A stretch of DNA of 64,000 nucleotides. Source: JADJOY01 sp046331705 [NCBI: bacterium] (GTDB lineage Bacteria; JADJOY01). Location: contig JAXLQJ010000009.1 in assembly GCA_046331705.1 (NCBI GenBank), positions 143,665 to 207,664 of the forward strand. The letters run 5' to 3'. Under the pieces are notes generated by a model. That model saw only the letters and a list, made by a program, of their open reading frames with translations. It did no database searches and was not told the DNA's origin. Below, piece by piece: positions 37,601-44,398 of the stretch. A program made the position numbers and the translations under genes. Each line of letters opens with the position of its first letter. Positions within the stretch are counted from its first letter, which is position 1.

Positions 37601-39872
37601 CGCCGAAGTCGAACCGGTTGGTGATCCGCCCGGTGATGACGTTGGGCAGCACCCCGGGGAAGCTGTCTTCCGTCCATTCCGGCAACGCGCTCAAGAGCTC
37701 CGCGGGCACCTTGGCGAAGAACTCGGGCAGCAGCGCGCGGAACGCGTAGTGCAGGCCGAGGCTCCCCATGCCGCCGCCGGCGCCGAGCAACACCGCCGTG
37801 CGGGCGCGGGGCGGCTCGTAGCCCTCACCGAACCCGGCGTCCCGCAGCGCGCGGTCGACGAGCTCGAGGGTCAGCAGCTGAATCGGCTCGATGCTGCGGA
37901 TGGCGGCCGGCGGGATGCCGTACTTGAGCGGATCGAACGGGATGTCGCCGATGAAGCCGCCCCATTTGCTGTAGACCTTGTCGCGCGCCGCCTTGTCGGC
38001 ATCGAACCAGCGCGCAACGTCGAAGCGATCGCCCGGGACCTCGGAGATGGCGTCGACGCCGTTCAGGATGTTCCGCCAGTAGGTGGCGACGTCGTCGGCA
38101 CCGGGGAGGAAGCAGGACATGCCGACGATCGCGATGTCGAGCGGCGGCGGCACCGGTGGCGGCTCCTCCACCACGACGACGGTGGTCTCGCGCAGACCCA
38201 CGAGGTGACGGCTGGCGGCATCGCAGTAGCTCGCAGGCTCGTCGGCGACGTCGCGCACCACCAGCCCCACCTGGATGCCCAGCTCGACCAGCGGCTCGGC
38301 GACGACCTGCAGCGCCGCGGCGCGCGTGGGATCGGCGCTGCCGGCGTCGAGCAGCACCTGCAAGTGCGCGCGTTCCGCCGCGGGCCGCCCTGGCGCGACG
38401 AGGAACCGGACCAGATCGTCCCAGAGCCCCAAGCTCGGCGCCGCTCCCGCACCGCTCGCCGGCATCGCCGGAAAGAGCACGCGGCGCACACCTCGGCCAA
38501 CGGCCTGCGCGAGCGCCGCCTCGCTGCCCACCGCCAGGAACGCGCGGGTGCCGTGATGCTCCCAGGCCGCGAGATCGTCGAGCGCGCTCTCCGGCAAGAG
38601 CGCGAGCGGCGGCCGCACGGTCTCGACGATCGCCAGCCAGCGCGAGCTCTCGAGCGCCGCCGCGCAGCCGGTCAGGTCCACGCACCAGGCACGTCCGTCG
38701 AGGGCGCGCGCGACGGCGTCCAGGCCGGCCCGCGCGGACTCTTGCGGCGGCCGCTCGAGCGGCACGACGGCGAGGGAACCGGCGTTGGCGACTCGTCCCG
38801 CGAACGCTTCCCAGCTCGCCGGATCGGCAGGGCAACGCTGCAAGATCGGATAGCCGACCCCGAGCGCGGGCGCGATGCCGCCTCCTTGGACCAGGAAGTG
38901 CTGAACCGTGGCCCCCGTGGAAGCCTCGGCGCAGAGCTCGCGGGTCCAGGCCAGCGCGCGGGCGACGGTGGGCGCCTTGGCGCGCCACGCCACGGCCAGG
39001 CTCGCGTCTTCGGCGACGGGCCACGGATAACGCTTCTCGCCCGTCGACCAGTCGCTGAGGGTCCGCTCGAGGATCGCGAGACGCTGTTCGCGGGTGGCGG
39101 CGTTCGCGATGCCCGCCGCCGCCAAGCGCTCGCGCAGCCGATCGGCCGTGCGCGCCGTGCAGCGGAAGAACGAGCCGCCACCGAGCGCAACCAACGCGGT
39201 ATCGCCGCCCTCGATCTCGATGCGATGCCGCAGCCCGCGTGGAAGCGGCGACTCGCGGGTGAGCGCCAGCTGCCAATCGAGGACCAGCCCGTGTGCCCCG
39301 GCGACCAGATAGGCGCCAGCGCTCGCGGGACCGACGCCGCCCCACACGTACACGGGCAACGTCGATGCCGTCCGCAAACGCTCGAGCAACGCCAGGCTGG
39401 TGTCGCCGCCGACCCAACCACCCGACTCGACACCCTTCGCGATGAGAAAGTCGATCGGGAGCTCGCGCACCGACTCGAGATCGTCGACTGACGTCACCAC
39501 GACGCCGATCTGGCGGGCGACCTGGCGACACTTGGGCAGGATGCGGCGCAGGGATTCCCGTGACTCGGGCGTCAGCAAGATGACGTCACACGCTCCCACG
39601 CTTTCGAGGACGGTGCGCTCGAGCTCGCCGTCGCGGCCGTGCAGCACGAGCCCGTGACGCTCACGGACGAAGCGGTTGAGCCGCGCGACGGTGCCGAGCG
39701 CGCACTCGACGTTGGTCAGCAGCGTGAGGTCGAGGACACCGATCGCGCCGGCACGTGCGGCCGCGATCGGGATGCTCGGATCCCACGTCGCGCCAGGCGA
39801 GACCGCCAGCGTGACGAAAGGATGAGGCTGTCCTTCAGGGGTGCTCGCGCCCCGGAGCAAATCCTGCCTCAT
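31650..39872 (-). CDS. First Pfa-like iterative synthase: tandem FMN-barrel, KS, AT, four ACPs, KR
   Basis: 2740 residues; ATG at 39872 with GAGGAG eight bases upstream. Two nitronate-monooxygenase/PfaD-like TIM barrels come first (about 1-260 and 260-560; VESGGWVGG near 155 stands where the family has EAGGH). Ketosynthase about 577-1010 with C767 in DAACASS, EAHGTGT and SMIGHAKSAAG. Acyltransferase about 1150-1440 with FPGQGSQ and S1247 in GHSYGE. Four tandem ACPs carry identical LGIDSIKRVEIIAAF motifs with phosphopantetheine serines S1778, S1890, S2002 and S2116. Ketoreductase about 2240-2720 with TGGARGIT and Y2634 (ADYATANE). The architecture is that of PfaA (PUFA/secondary-lipid synthases) with a PfaD-type domain fused in front. 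It should build a long-chain reduced or partly unsaturated acyl chain from malonyl units. Confidence 0.92.
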   Translation of the reverse strand: MRQDLLRGASTPEGQPHPFVTLAVSPGATWDPSIPIAAARAGAIGVLDLTLLTNVECALGTVARLNRFVRERHGLVLHGRDGELERTVLESVGACDVILLTPESRESLRRILPKCRQVARQIGVVVTSVDDLESVRELPIDFLIAKGVESGGWVGGDTSLALLERLRTASTLPVYVWGGVGPASAGAYLVAGAHGLVLDWQLALTRESPLPRGLRHRIEIEGGDTALVALGGGSFFRCTARTADRLRERLAAAGIANAATREQRLAILERTLSDWSTGEKRYPWPVAEDASLAVAWRAKAPTVARALAWTRELCAEASTGATVQHFLVQGGGIAPALGVGYPILQRCPADPASWEAFAGRVANAGSLAVVPLERPPQESARAGLDAVARALDGRAWCVDLTGCAAALESSRWLAIVETVRPPLALLPESALDDLAAWEHHGTRAFLAVGSEAALAQAVGRGVRRVLFPAMPASGAGAAPSLGLWDDLVRFLVAPGRPAAERAHLQVLLDAGSADPTRAAALQVVAEPLVELGIQVGLVVRDVADEPASYCDAASRHLVGLRETTVVVVEEPPPVPPPLDIAIVGMSCFLPGADDVATYWRNILNGVDAISEVPGDRFDVARWFDADKAARDKVYSKWGGFIGDIPFDPLKYGIPPAAIRSIEPIQLLTLELVDRALRDAGFGEGYEPPRARTAVLLGAGGGMGSLGLHYAFRALLPEFFAKVPAELLSALPEWTEDSFPGVLPNVITGRITNRFDFGGVNFTVDAACASSLAAVYLASQELTNGTADLAIAGGVDPINEAFAYTCFSKTTALSPRGRSRAFDASADGIAIAEGLATVVLKRRVDAERDGDRIYAVIKGVQGASDGRHKGLTAPRLEGQMITLERSYAQARVSPASLGLVEAHGTGTGVGDPTETQALGSLLERAGARNQSVGIGSIKSMIGHAKSAAGVAGLIKAALALHHRVLPPTLHVESPNPKAGLTDGPIYVSGQLRPWIRGPEPRRAGVSAFGFGGTNFHAVLEEYEACPLSHDERAPTRELPVELVLLGGATAELLRARCLAIANELASARKGGVPPTLADVAYTLHNRGLAASDGLRAAFVARSLDELGAQLEAVAARLGDAASGDAKPSRLPAGAWLSDAQLAKQGKIAFLFPGQGSQFPDMLRDLAIHFPEVARRFEIADRVLADRLPQPLSSYVFPPPAFSDEGRARAVEALKATHVAQPALGAADVAVLRLLERMGVRPHMAGGHSYGELVALGAAGSLSEEQLFALSHARGQAISDLASGDAAAGARELGQMVAIRGAEAQVRELVGNAGEAWVANLNSRRQIVVSGTRAGLAELRAKLDRAGLAHTPVPVACAFHSPIMRGARERFESVLQRVDFAAASFPVYSNWTAAPYAASAGAARAHLAEQLVSEVRFADEIEAMYAAGARVFVEVGPNRVLSKLVGEILEGRPHVAIATQDRGGHGVAHFLTALARLHVEGASLDLERLWAGRALIDLDDERDGIAASAAKPLGRHFWLVNSAYARPAHEPPRRFPAPVLEPSNPSQAKPASEPIAATTPGAASEKRVTGPAPALRAPDSPARRAPEARQSRIPSPRSPIMTSSDRPQDRTRTPRPASPPSAAGRSGEADAEPVREFQETMRRFLETQQAVMQAYFGASDDIATSALPVREAFAAVESPSVAYEPPQRPIAPAVAVEALPAVATAAAEPTAPPRPLSVSLASASTAAAPPAPVARAAAAPAPQALDHTSELKRIVTERTGYPPEMLELDAGLESDLGIDSIKRVEIIAAFRRAAVPAIAEPPAWFMEAMGTATTLRMILDGVAKLAAGAGEAAPVASSRPAPPAATPAAPVAAAGGSDRVSLLRTIVTDRTGYPPEMLDLTAGLESDLGIDSIKRVEIIAAFRKAVVPHVAEPPAWFMESMGSATTLQAILDGVERLAGDGASAALAQSAPSSSPSAAASTGSAPGSASDRTELLKTIVSDRTGYPVEMLDLHAGLESDLGIDSIKRVEIIAAFRRAAVPSVSEPPAWFMEEMSAATTLDRILAGVARLEAEAAGPVARAIAVPAPSAPASAPSAPRVESGGDDRVALLRSIVSDRTGYPVEMLDLDAGLEADLGIDSIKRVEIIAAFRRTVVPAVAEPPAWFMESMSSATTLRAILDGVAKLERSSGGAGTDTATAAAPLEGEPARVDDGLDGTTLEALADESIHVPRSVVRVEEIPLEAGASRELPRGTWVLTEDGDGLAQALGGLLRARGVPMVMLEPGELATRAKAEAAFARIRSSVGPIGAVLHLLPLREAPSFPGISGAEWQRHVADELRGALFLLQAFAPELKSGGAAAPLVAALTRGGGDFDPARAEDSAQPWRGGLAGLFKSAAQEWPKARFRVVDYDRAPDASTLLRELAADGPVEVGYRGARRLALRAVRADLPNGHERKPVFDLGAKTVILATGGARGITAEIVHEIARHSHATVVLAGRSPVPDHDEDPDSVGVSDRAEIRRRLLARLRAEGGTVALTPKAVEDRISRILQARELRRNLASIREVASHVEYRVCDVRDPLQLTGLVHEITERFGGIDVVLHGAGVIEDKYIVDKTAESFDRVLGTKLDPMLTLTGLLDPARIKLVMLFSSVAGIFGNVGQADYATANEVLNRIARRLHSTWHGKVVSMNWGPWVGAGSMVTPEVAEQLASRQFGLVSVPVGRQAAWLEFLHAPDQDVRVVVGTGGWLEDRPTAQRERPSARVAGSAGDR
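33400..34640 (-). repeat. Four tandem ACP-coding repeats
   Basis: Four copies of a ~333-340 base unit, each encoding an ACP with DLGIDSIKRVEI and the trailing EPPAWFMExM helix, separated by Ala/Pro/Ser linkers. Conserved cores around 33525, 33868, 34204 and 34540 differ at only a few bases. Multiple parallel ACPs raise output in PUFA synthases. Confidence 0.95.
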
Positions 39873-40358
39873 CTCGCGATCTCCTCGGATATGACGCGTT
39901 GCACCAGCATACCCATCGCGCGCCGGAGTCCGCAACCTTCGGGGCGCGTTTTCGTCAGGCCGAACATGGGATTGCGCCGCCGAGCGCGACGGCTCGCCGG
40001 ATGAATCCACGGCGTCGGCGGCATCCTGGGAAGCCGCCCGGAACTGTCTTCTTTTGCAGACAAATTCGGAAGATTGTGGACGCTCACGCTCAAGCGATCA
40101 TGCAAACGAGGCGCCAGTGAACTCGGGAGGCGGGATCGTGCGGGAAGCATCATCGACACGCAGTGCGTCATAGCGCGCGCACAGCGCGCCCGCCAAGCCT
40201 GCGACAGGCGACCGGAGTCCCGGCTCCAGCGCCGCTGGTGACTCTCCCTATTCCGGCGGCGGATCCGCTCGCGAGCGGTCACCCTTGCCACGCGATGCGG
40301 CGGCGCATGAACATGGTTCGCTCGACTTGCGCTCATCGTCGGCACACCGCACCGTCGC
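39873..40358. other. Divergent intergenic region upstream of the lipid synthase and the HlyD-like gene
   Basis: 486 bases, more AT-rich than its surroundings near 40040-40110. It holds the candidate sigma-54 promoter at 40101-40116 and an imperfect palindrome, TGTCT-N8-AGACA, at 40045-40062. Short frames here are not convincing genes; in particular no RiPP precursor for the PqqD-like domain was found. Confidence 0.5.
40101..40116 (-). promoter_or_regulatory. Candidate sigma-54 promoter for the lipid synthase operon
   Basis: On the complement: TGGCGCCTCGTTTGCA, with GG (40115-40114) and GC (40103-40102) exactly ten bases apart and a perfect TTGCA -12 element. Transcription would start near 40090, about 218 bases before the synthase start. 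The spacing fits, but a match of this quality could arise by chance about once in a window of this size. Confidence 0.45.
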
Positions 40359-42656
40359 ATGCTTCCCAAGCGTCGCCCCGACCTGGAAATCCTCCGGACC
40401 GGCCCGACCACCTTTTTGGTGGCGGACCCCAGGACGGGGACATCCTACACCTGTGGGACGGCCGAGCGCGTGCTGCTTGCGCTGGTGGACGGCAGCCGTA
40501 CCCCGGAGCAAGTCGCCGCGACCTACAGCGAACGTGCCGGTCAACCGATCGCGCTGCGCACCGTGGTCGAGTTCATCGAGCAGCTTCGTAGCCTGGGCTT
40601 TCTCGACGAGCCCGGCGCGGTGCCGCTCGCCGCCGTCGCGGCGCCGACGCCGCCGCTCGCCGCGGCGCTCGCCACCTCGCCGACCCCGGTGGGCGGTGTG
40701 AACGTCTTCTTCGACGTGCTCGCCGTGTTCTTCGGCTGGCTCTTCCATCCCCTCACCCTCGTCCCGATCGTGTCGATGGCGATGCTGGGGATCGCGGTGC
40801 TGGTGCAGGAATGGGAGCGCTACGAGACCCAGTTCGGCACGCTCACGCGCACGCTGCCGATCCTCAACCTCGCGATCTTCTCCCTGGCGCAGACCGTCGT
40901 GTTCATGAATCTGCCGCGCGAGGTGGCGGTGGGAGTCGCGTGCCGGCGCTTCGGCGGCCGCGTGCGCCGCTTCCACCTCTACTGGGTCGCGGATCTCATT
41001 CCATTCGTGAACTGCGACACCGGCGACTCGATCCACCGCATGCGCGACCGCGCTCGCTGGACCGTGCTCACCGCGGGGCTGTGGACGCAGGTCGCGATCT
41101 TCGCCATCGCGGCGCTGGGCTGGGGGATCGCCGATCCCCACTCGGACCTCAGCCGCTTCTGGCTGTTGCTGGTGCCGCCCTGCGTGGTCGGCCTGGCGCT
41201 GCACGCCGTGATCTTCCTGCGTTACGACGGCTACCGGATCCTGTGCGCGTACTTGCGCGACGGCCAGATCCGCGAGCGCGCGCTGGGTGAAACCCGCGCC
41301 TGGCTCTCGGGCCGCCCCGGCCCCGCGGCGCTCGGCGAGCGCGAGCGCTTCTGGCTGCGCGCGTACGGCATCGGCTACTACGTCTTTCTCGTCGCGGCGC
41401 AGCTCACCTTGTTGATCGGCGGCGGGTGGTGGCTCGAGTCGCGGTTCGGTCCCAGCGGACTGGGATTCGGCCTGGCGGTGTACCTTTGGGCGTTTCGAAA
41501 GGAGGTCGGTGCGATCATGACGGACAACGAAGGGTACCGCTGGCTGGTCCGCAAGGGCGGCTCGAAGACCGTGCGCTGGGCGCTGCGGATCGGCGGCTTG
41601 ATCGTCGTGATCGTGGTCTTGCTGGCACCGTACGATCGCGAGGTTTCCGGCGAATGCCGCGTGGTGGCGGGCGCCGAGGTGGGCTTGCGCGCGCAGCTCA
41701 CGGACGAGGTCGTGGCGGTTCACGTGACGCCGGGTCAAGAGATCGAGGCGAACCAGCTGGTCGCCACGCTGAGCGGCCGCGAGCTCGTGACGCAGCTACG
41801 CACGGCGGAGGCCGAGCTCAAGCACGAGCAGGCCGATCTCGATCGGCTGCTCAACGGCGTGCGGCCCGAGGACCTGGCGATCGCCGAGCACGAGCGCGAC
41901 CTCGCCCGCAGCGAGCTCGCGTTCGCCGAGGACGAGCTCAAGCGTGAGCAGGCGCTGCTCGCGGGCAAGGCGTCGACGGCGGAGAAGGTCGAGACGGCGC
42001 GACGGCGACGCGACAGCGCCCAGCAGCGCCTCTCGATCGCCGACCAAAATCTCGCGAAGACGCGCCAGGGCGCCCGCCCCGAGGACATCCAGGCGCATCA
42101 GGCGGAGGTCGAGCGGCTGACCGAACGCGTCCGCTACTGCACGGCGCAACAGGCCCTGCTCGAGATCCGTTCGCCGATCGCCGGGCGGGTCATGACGCAG
42201 GACATCGCCGAGCGCGTGGGCCAGGTCGCCGAGAAGGGTGACCTCATCGCCGTGATTCAGGACGACCGCCACCTGCGCGTCGAGGTCGGCGCCGAGGAGG
42301 CGGCGGTCCCCGAGGTTCGCGAGGGCATGCCCGTGCACGTGCGGCTGCGCGGCCTGAACGGGCGCCTCGTCACCGGCAAGGTGGCGAGCATCGTCCGCAC
42401 CGCGGCGCCGGAAAGCGAGCTCGACGTGGACGCCTACCGCACCGACCGCGAGGCGCACCTTCAGCAGTCGATGAAGCAGAGCGAGGACACCTACCAGGTG
42501 CGCGTGGTGGTGACGCTGGATCCGAGCGACGAGAAGCTCTCGCCCGGGATGACCGGCTTCGCGCGCATCGTGATCGGGCCGGACGTCTTCGGGCGCGCGG
42601 TGATCCGCCCGGTGCTGCGCTACCTGCGCACCGAGGTGTGGTCGTGGCTGCCGTGA
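40359..42656 (+). CDS. PqqD-like / degenerate M50 / HlyD fusion membrane adaptor
   Basis: 765 residues. Residues 1-85 form a PqqD-like winged-helix domain. A polytopic membrane region follows (about 110-440) resembling M50 metalloprotease-like domains: the second motif remains as RYDGYRIL (D290), but the HExxH site reads R187-E188-V-A-V191, so both zinc histidines are lost and proteolysis is unlikely. Residues 445-765 are a periplasmic HlyD/membrane-fusion adaptor with biotinyl-lipoyl halves, a long coiled coil (about 490-590) and a beta-barrel. Such fusions act with export machinery. A TolC gene lies tail-to-tail 61 bases downstream; no ABC or RND pump gene is adjacent. It starts opposite the lipid synthase operon. 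Confidence 0.85.
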   Translation: MLPKRRPDLEILRTGPTTFLVADPRTGTSYTCGTAERVLLALVDGSRTPEQVAATYSERAGQPIALRTVVEFIEQLRSLGFLDEPGAVPLAAVAAPTPPLAAALATSPTPVGGVNVFFDVLAVFFGWLFHPLTLVPIVSMAMLGIAVLVQEWERYETQFGTLTRTLPILNLAIFSLAQTVVFMNLPREVAVGVACRRFGGRVRRFHLYWVADLIPFVNCDTGDSIHRMRDRARWTVLTAGLWTQVAIFAIAALGWGIADPHSDLSRFWLLLVPPCVVGLALHAVIFLRYDGYRILCAYLRDGQIRERALGETRAWLSGRPGPAALGERERFWLRAYGIGYYVFLVAAQLTLLIGGGWWLESRFGPSGLGFGLAVYLWAFRKEVGAIMTDNEGYRWLVRKGGSKTVRWALRIGGLIVVIVVLLAPYDREVSGECRVVAGAEVGLRAQLTDEVVAVHVTPGQEIEANQLVATLSGRELVTQLRTAEAELKHEQADLDRLLNGVRPEDLAIAEHERDLARSELAFAEDELKREQALLAGKASTAEKVETARRRRDSAQQRLSIADQNLAKTRQGARPEDIQAHQAEVERLTERVRYCTAQQALLEIRSPIAGRVMTQDIAERVGQVAEKGDLIAVIQDDRHLRVEVGAEEAAVPEVREGMPVHVRLRGLNGRLVTGKVASIVRTAAPESELDVDAYRTDREAHLQQSMKQSEDTYQVRVVVTLDPSDEKLSPGMTGFARIVIGPDVFGRAVIRPVLRYLRTEVWSWLP

Positions 42657-42717
42657 ACGGTCGCGCGGTCGCCGCCACGGGACGGCCTCGTGGGCGCGCG
42701 TCGGACGACGGTCGCGC

Positions 42718-44283
42718 TCACTTGGCGCGCAGCGCCGGCCCGCCGATGGCGCGCGCCAGATCGAACTGCGCGCGGTCGTAGCTCGCCAGCGCATTCGCGA
42801 GTGCGCTCTGCGCGCGCGTCAGCTCGAGCTCGGCGCGCAGCACCTCTTCCTGCACCGCCGCGCCCTCTCGGTAGCGGACCTTGGCCAGCTCGTAGGACTC
42901 GGCGTTGGCCCTCACCTCGCGCACGGCGGCGAGGATCGTGCCCGCCGAGGCTTGCGAGCTGCGATAGGCCCGCACCACCTCGGATGCGACGGTACGCGTG
43001 ACCTGCGTCTCGGCGACCTCGGCCTTGCGCCGCGCGGCTCGCGCCTTGTCGAGCTGCGAGAGGTTGGCGGGGTCGAGCGCCCACTCCGCTGCCGCCGTGT
43101 AAACCTCGCGGTCGTCGAGATCGCGGGGATTCGTGCCGAAGCCGCCGTATTCCGCCGTCAGCTTGAGCTGCGGGATGAGCCAGCGGTTCTCCCAATAGCC
43201 CTCGTTCTCGCGCGACGCCGCCAGCTCCCGCCCGAGCTGAGCCACCTCGGGACGATCCGCCACCGCACGCCGCACCAGCTCGTTCAAGTCGTCGAGCGCG
43301 ATCAGCTCCACGGCGGCGATCGCATCCTCCGCGGGAACGAGCTCGGTGGTGGGCGGCAATCCCAGCTGCTCGACGAGCTTCGCCGAGGCCACCGCCACCT
43401 GCCGCCGGGCCTCGAGCACGCCACGCTCCGCCTCCGCGAGCTTGGCCTGCGCGCGCAGCAGATCCACCTCGAGCCCAGCACCGCTCGACACCCGCGTGAG
43501 CTCGAGATCGACCAGCTCGCGGCCGTGACGCACCGAGCTCTCCGCGATCCACAGCTCGGCGCAGCTCTCGACCAGATCGAAGTAGCCGGTGGCCGCCGTG
43601 TGCAAGCTGTCGTGCGCCTCGACGCGAATCGCATCGAGCGCCCCGGCCAGGTGCTCCTCGGCTGCGGCGAGCGTGAAGAGCGCCGCATCCAAGTCGTAGC
43701 TGAGCGAGATCTTGGGGCCGAAAAACGAGTTCTGGTAGTTCGCCTCGAAGAAGCGGCCGGCGGTGCCTTGGGTGAAGCCGTTCAACAGACCGAACTTCGC
43801 CTGGGTCGCGACGCTCGGCAGCAGCGAGTCGCGCACGATGCGCCGCTCGGCTTCCGCCACCGCCGCGTCCTCCTGCGCCATGCGCACGTCGAGCGCCTCG
43901 GCTCCCACCGTCGCCAGCAGCTCGGCGAGCGAGATCGGGCGCGCGCCGGCGAGCTCCGTCGCGAGCGGCATCGCCACGTCCGTGATCGACGTCGGCGTCG
44001 CGGGGACACCCGTCAGCGCCGCGCGGGCGCGCGCCTCCGTGGGCGAGGCGCCGGATTCGGACGGTCCGGAAGGTGCCGACGGTGCGGCGGGCGTGGACGG
44101 CGGGGGAGGTGCGACGCCGTCCCGTGACGCGCCTGCCGCGGCCTCGGGCAGGGCGCGCGGCGCGGGGATCCACACCGCGGGGTCGGGCGGCGTGAGGTCG
44201 ACGGGATCGACGAAGAGACAACCCGCCGAGCCGAGCATGGCGGCGGCCGCGACCACCACCGGCACGAGTGGGTGCTTGCTCAA
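42718..44283 (-). CDS. TolC-family outer-membrane efflux lipoprotein
   Basis: 521 residues from a TTG at 44283 preceded by GGAGGAAC; the first 22 residues give a lipobox (GSAG-C22). A Pro/Ala-rich stretch of ~70 residues precedes the paired OEP domains: long Ala/Glu-rich coiled-coil helices (about 130-200, 225-300, 360-410, 440-510). It should form the trimeric outer-membrane exit duct for the HlyD-like adaptor encoded next to it. The longer frame starting at 44296 is an out-of-frame artefact of the GC content. Confidence 0.88.
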   Translation of the reverse strand: MSKHPLVPVVVAAAAMLGSAGCLFVDPVDLTPPDPAVWIPAPRALPEAAAGASRDGVAPPPPSTPAAPSAPSGPSESGASPTEARARAALTGVPATPTSITDVAMPLATELAGARPISLAELLATVGAEALDVRMAQEDAAVAEAERRIVRDSLLPSVATQAKFGLLNGFTQGTAGRFFEANYQNSFFGPKISLSYDLDAALFTLAAAEEHLAGALDAIRVEAHDSLHTAATGYFDLVESCAELWIAESSVRHGRELVDLELTRVSSGAGLEVDLLRAQAKLAEAERGVLEARRQVAVASAKLVEQLGLPPTTELVPAEDAIAAVELIALDDLNELVRRAVADRPEVAQLGRELAASRENEGYWENRWLIPQLKLTAEYGGFGTNPRDLDDREVYTAAAEWALDPANLSQLDKARAARRKAEVAETQVTRTVASEVVRAYRSSQASAGTILAAVREVRANAESYELAKVRYREGAAVQEEVLRAELELTRAQSALANALASYDRAQFDLARAIGGPALRAK

Positions 44284-44398
44284 CGGGTTCCTCCACGCAC
44301 CAAGACGGAACGCGGCGTCTCGATCGCGATCGATCCCGATCCGCCGCCGCTCGCTGCGCGACGAGCCTACGGACGCGAGTCGCGCTTGTCCAGCGCGC

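Noticed and set aside
29764-39491. Long open frames on the plus strand opposite the synthase genes (e.g. 29764-31794, 31698-35096, 36624-39491)
   Set aside because: They are antisense to well-supported PKS domains and their translations are rich in Arg, His, Ala and Gly without recognisable motifs, as expected from high third-position GC.
39899-40120. Short open frame as a precursor peptide for the PqqD-like domain
   Set aside because: The translation is Arg/His/Pro-rich with no signal, leader or core pattern, and it overlaps the synthase promoter region.
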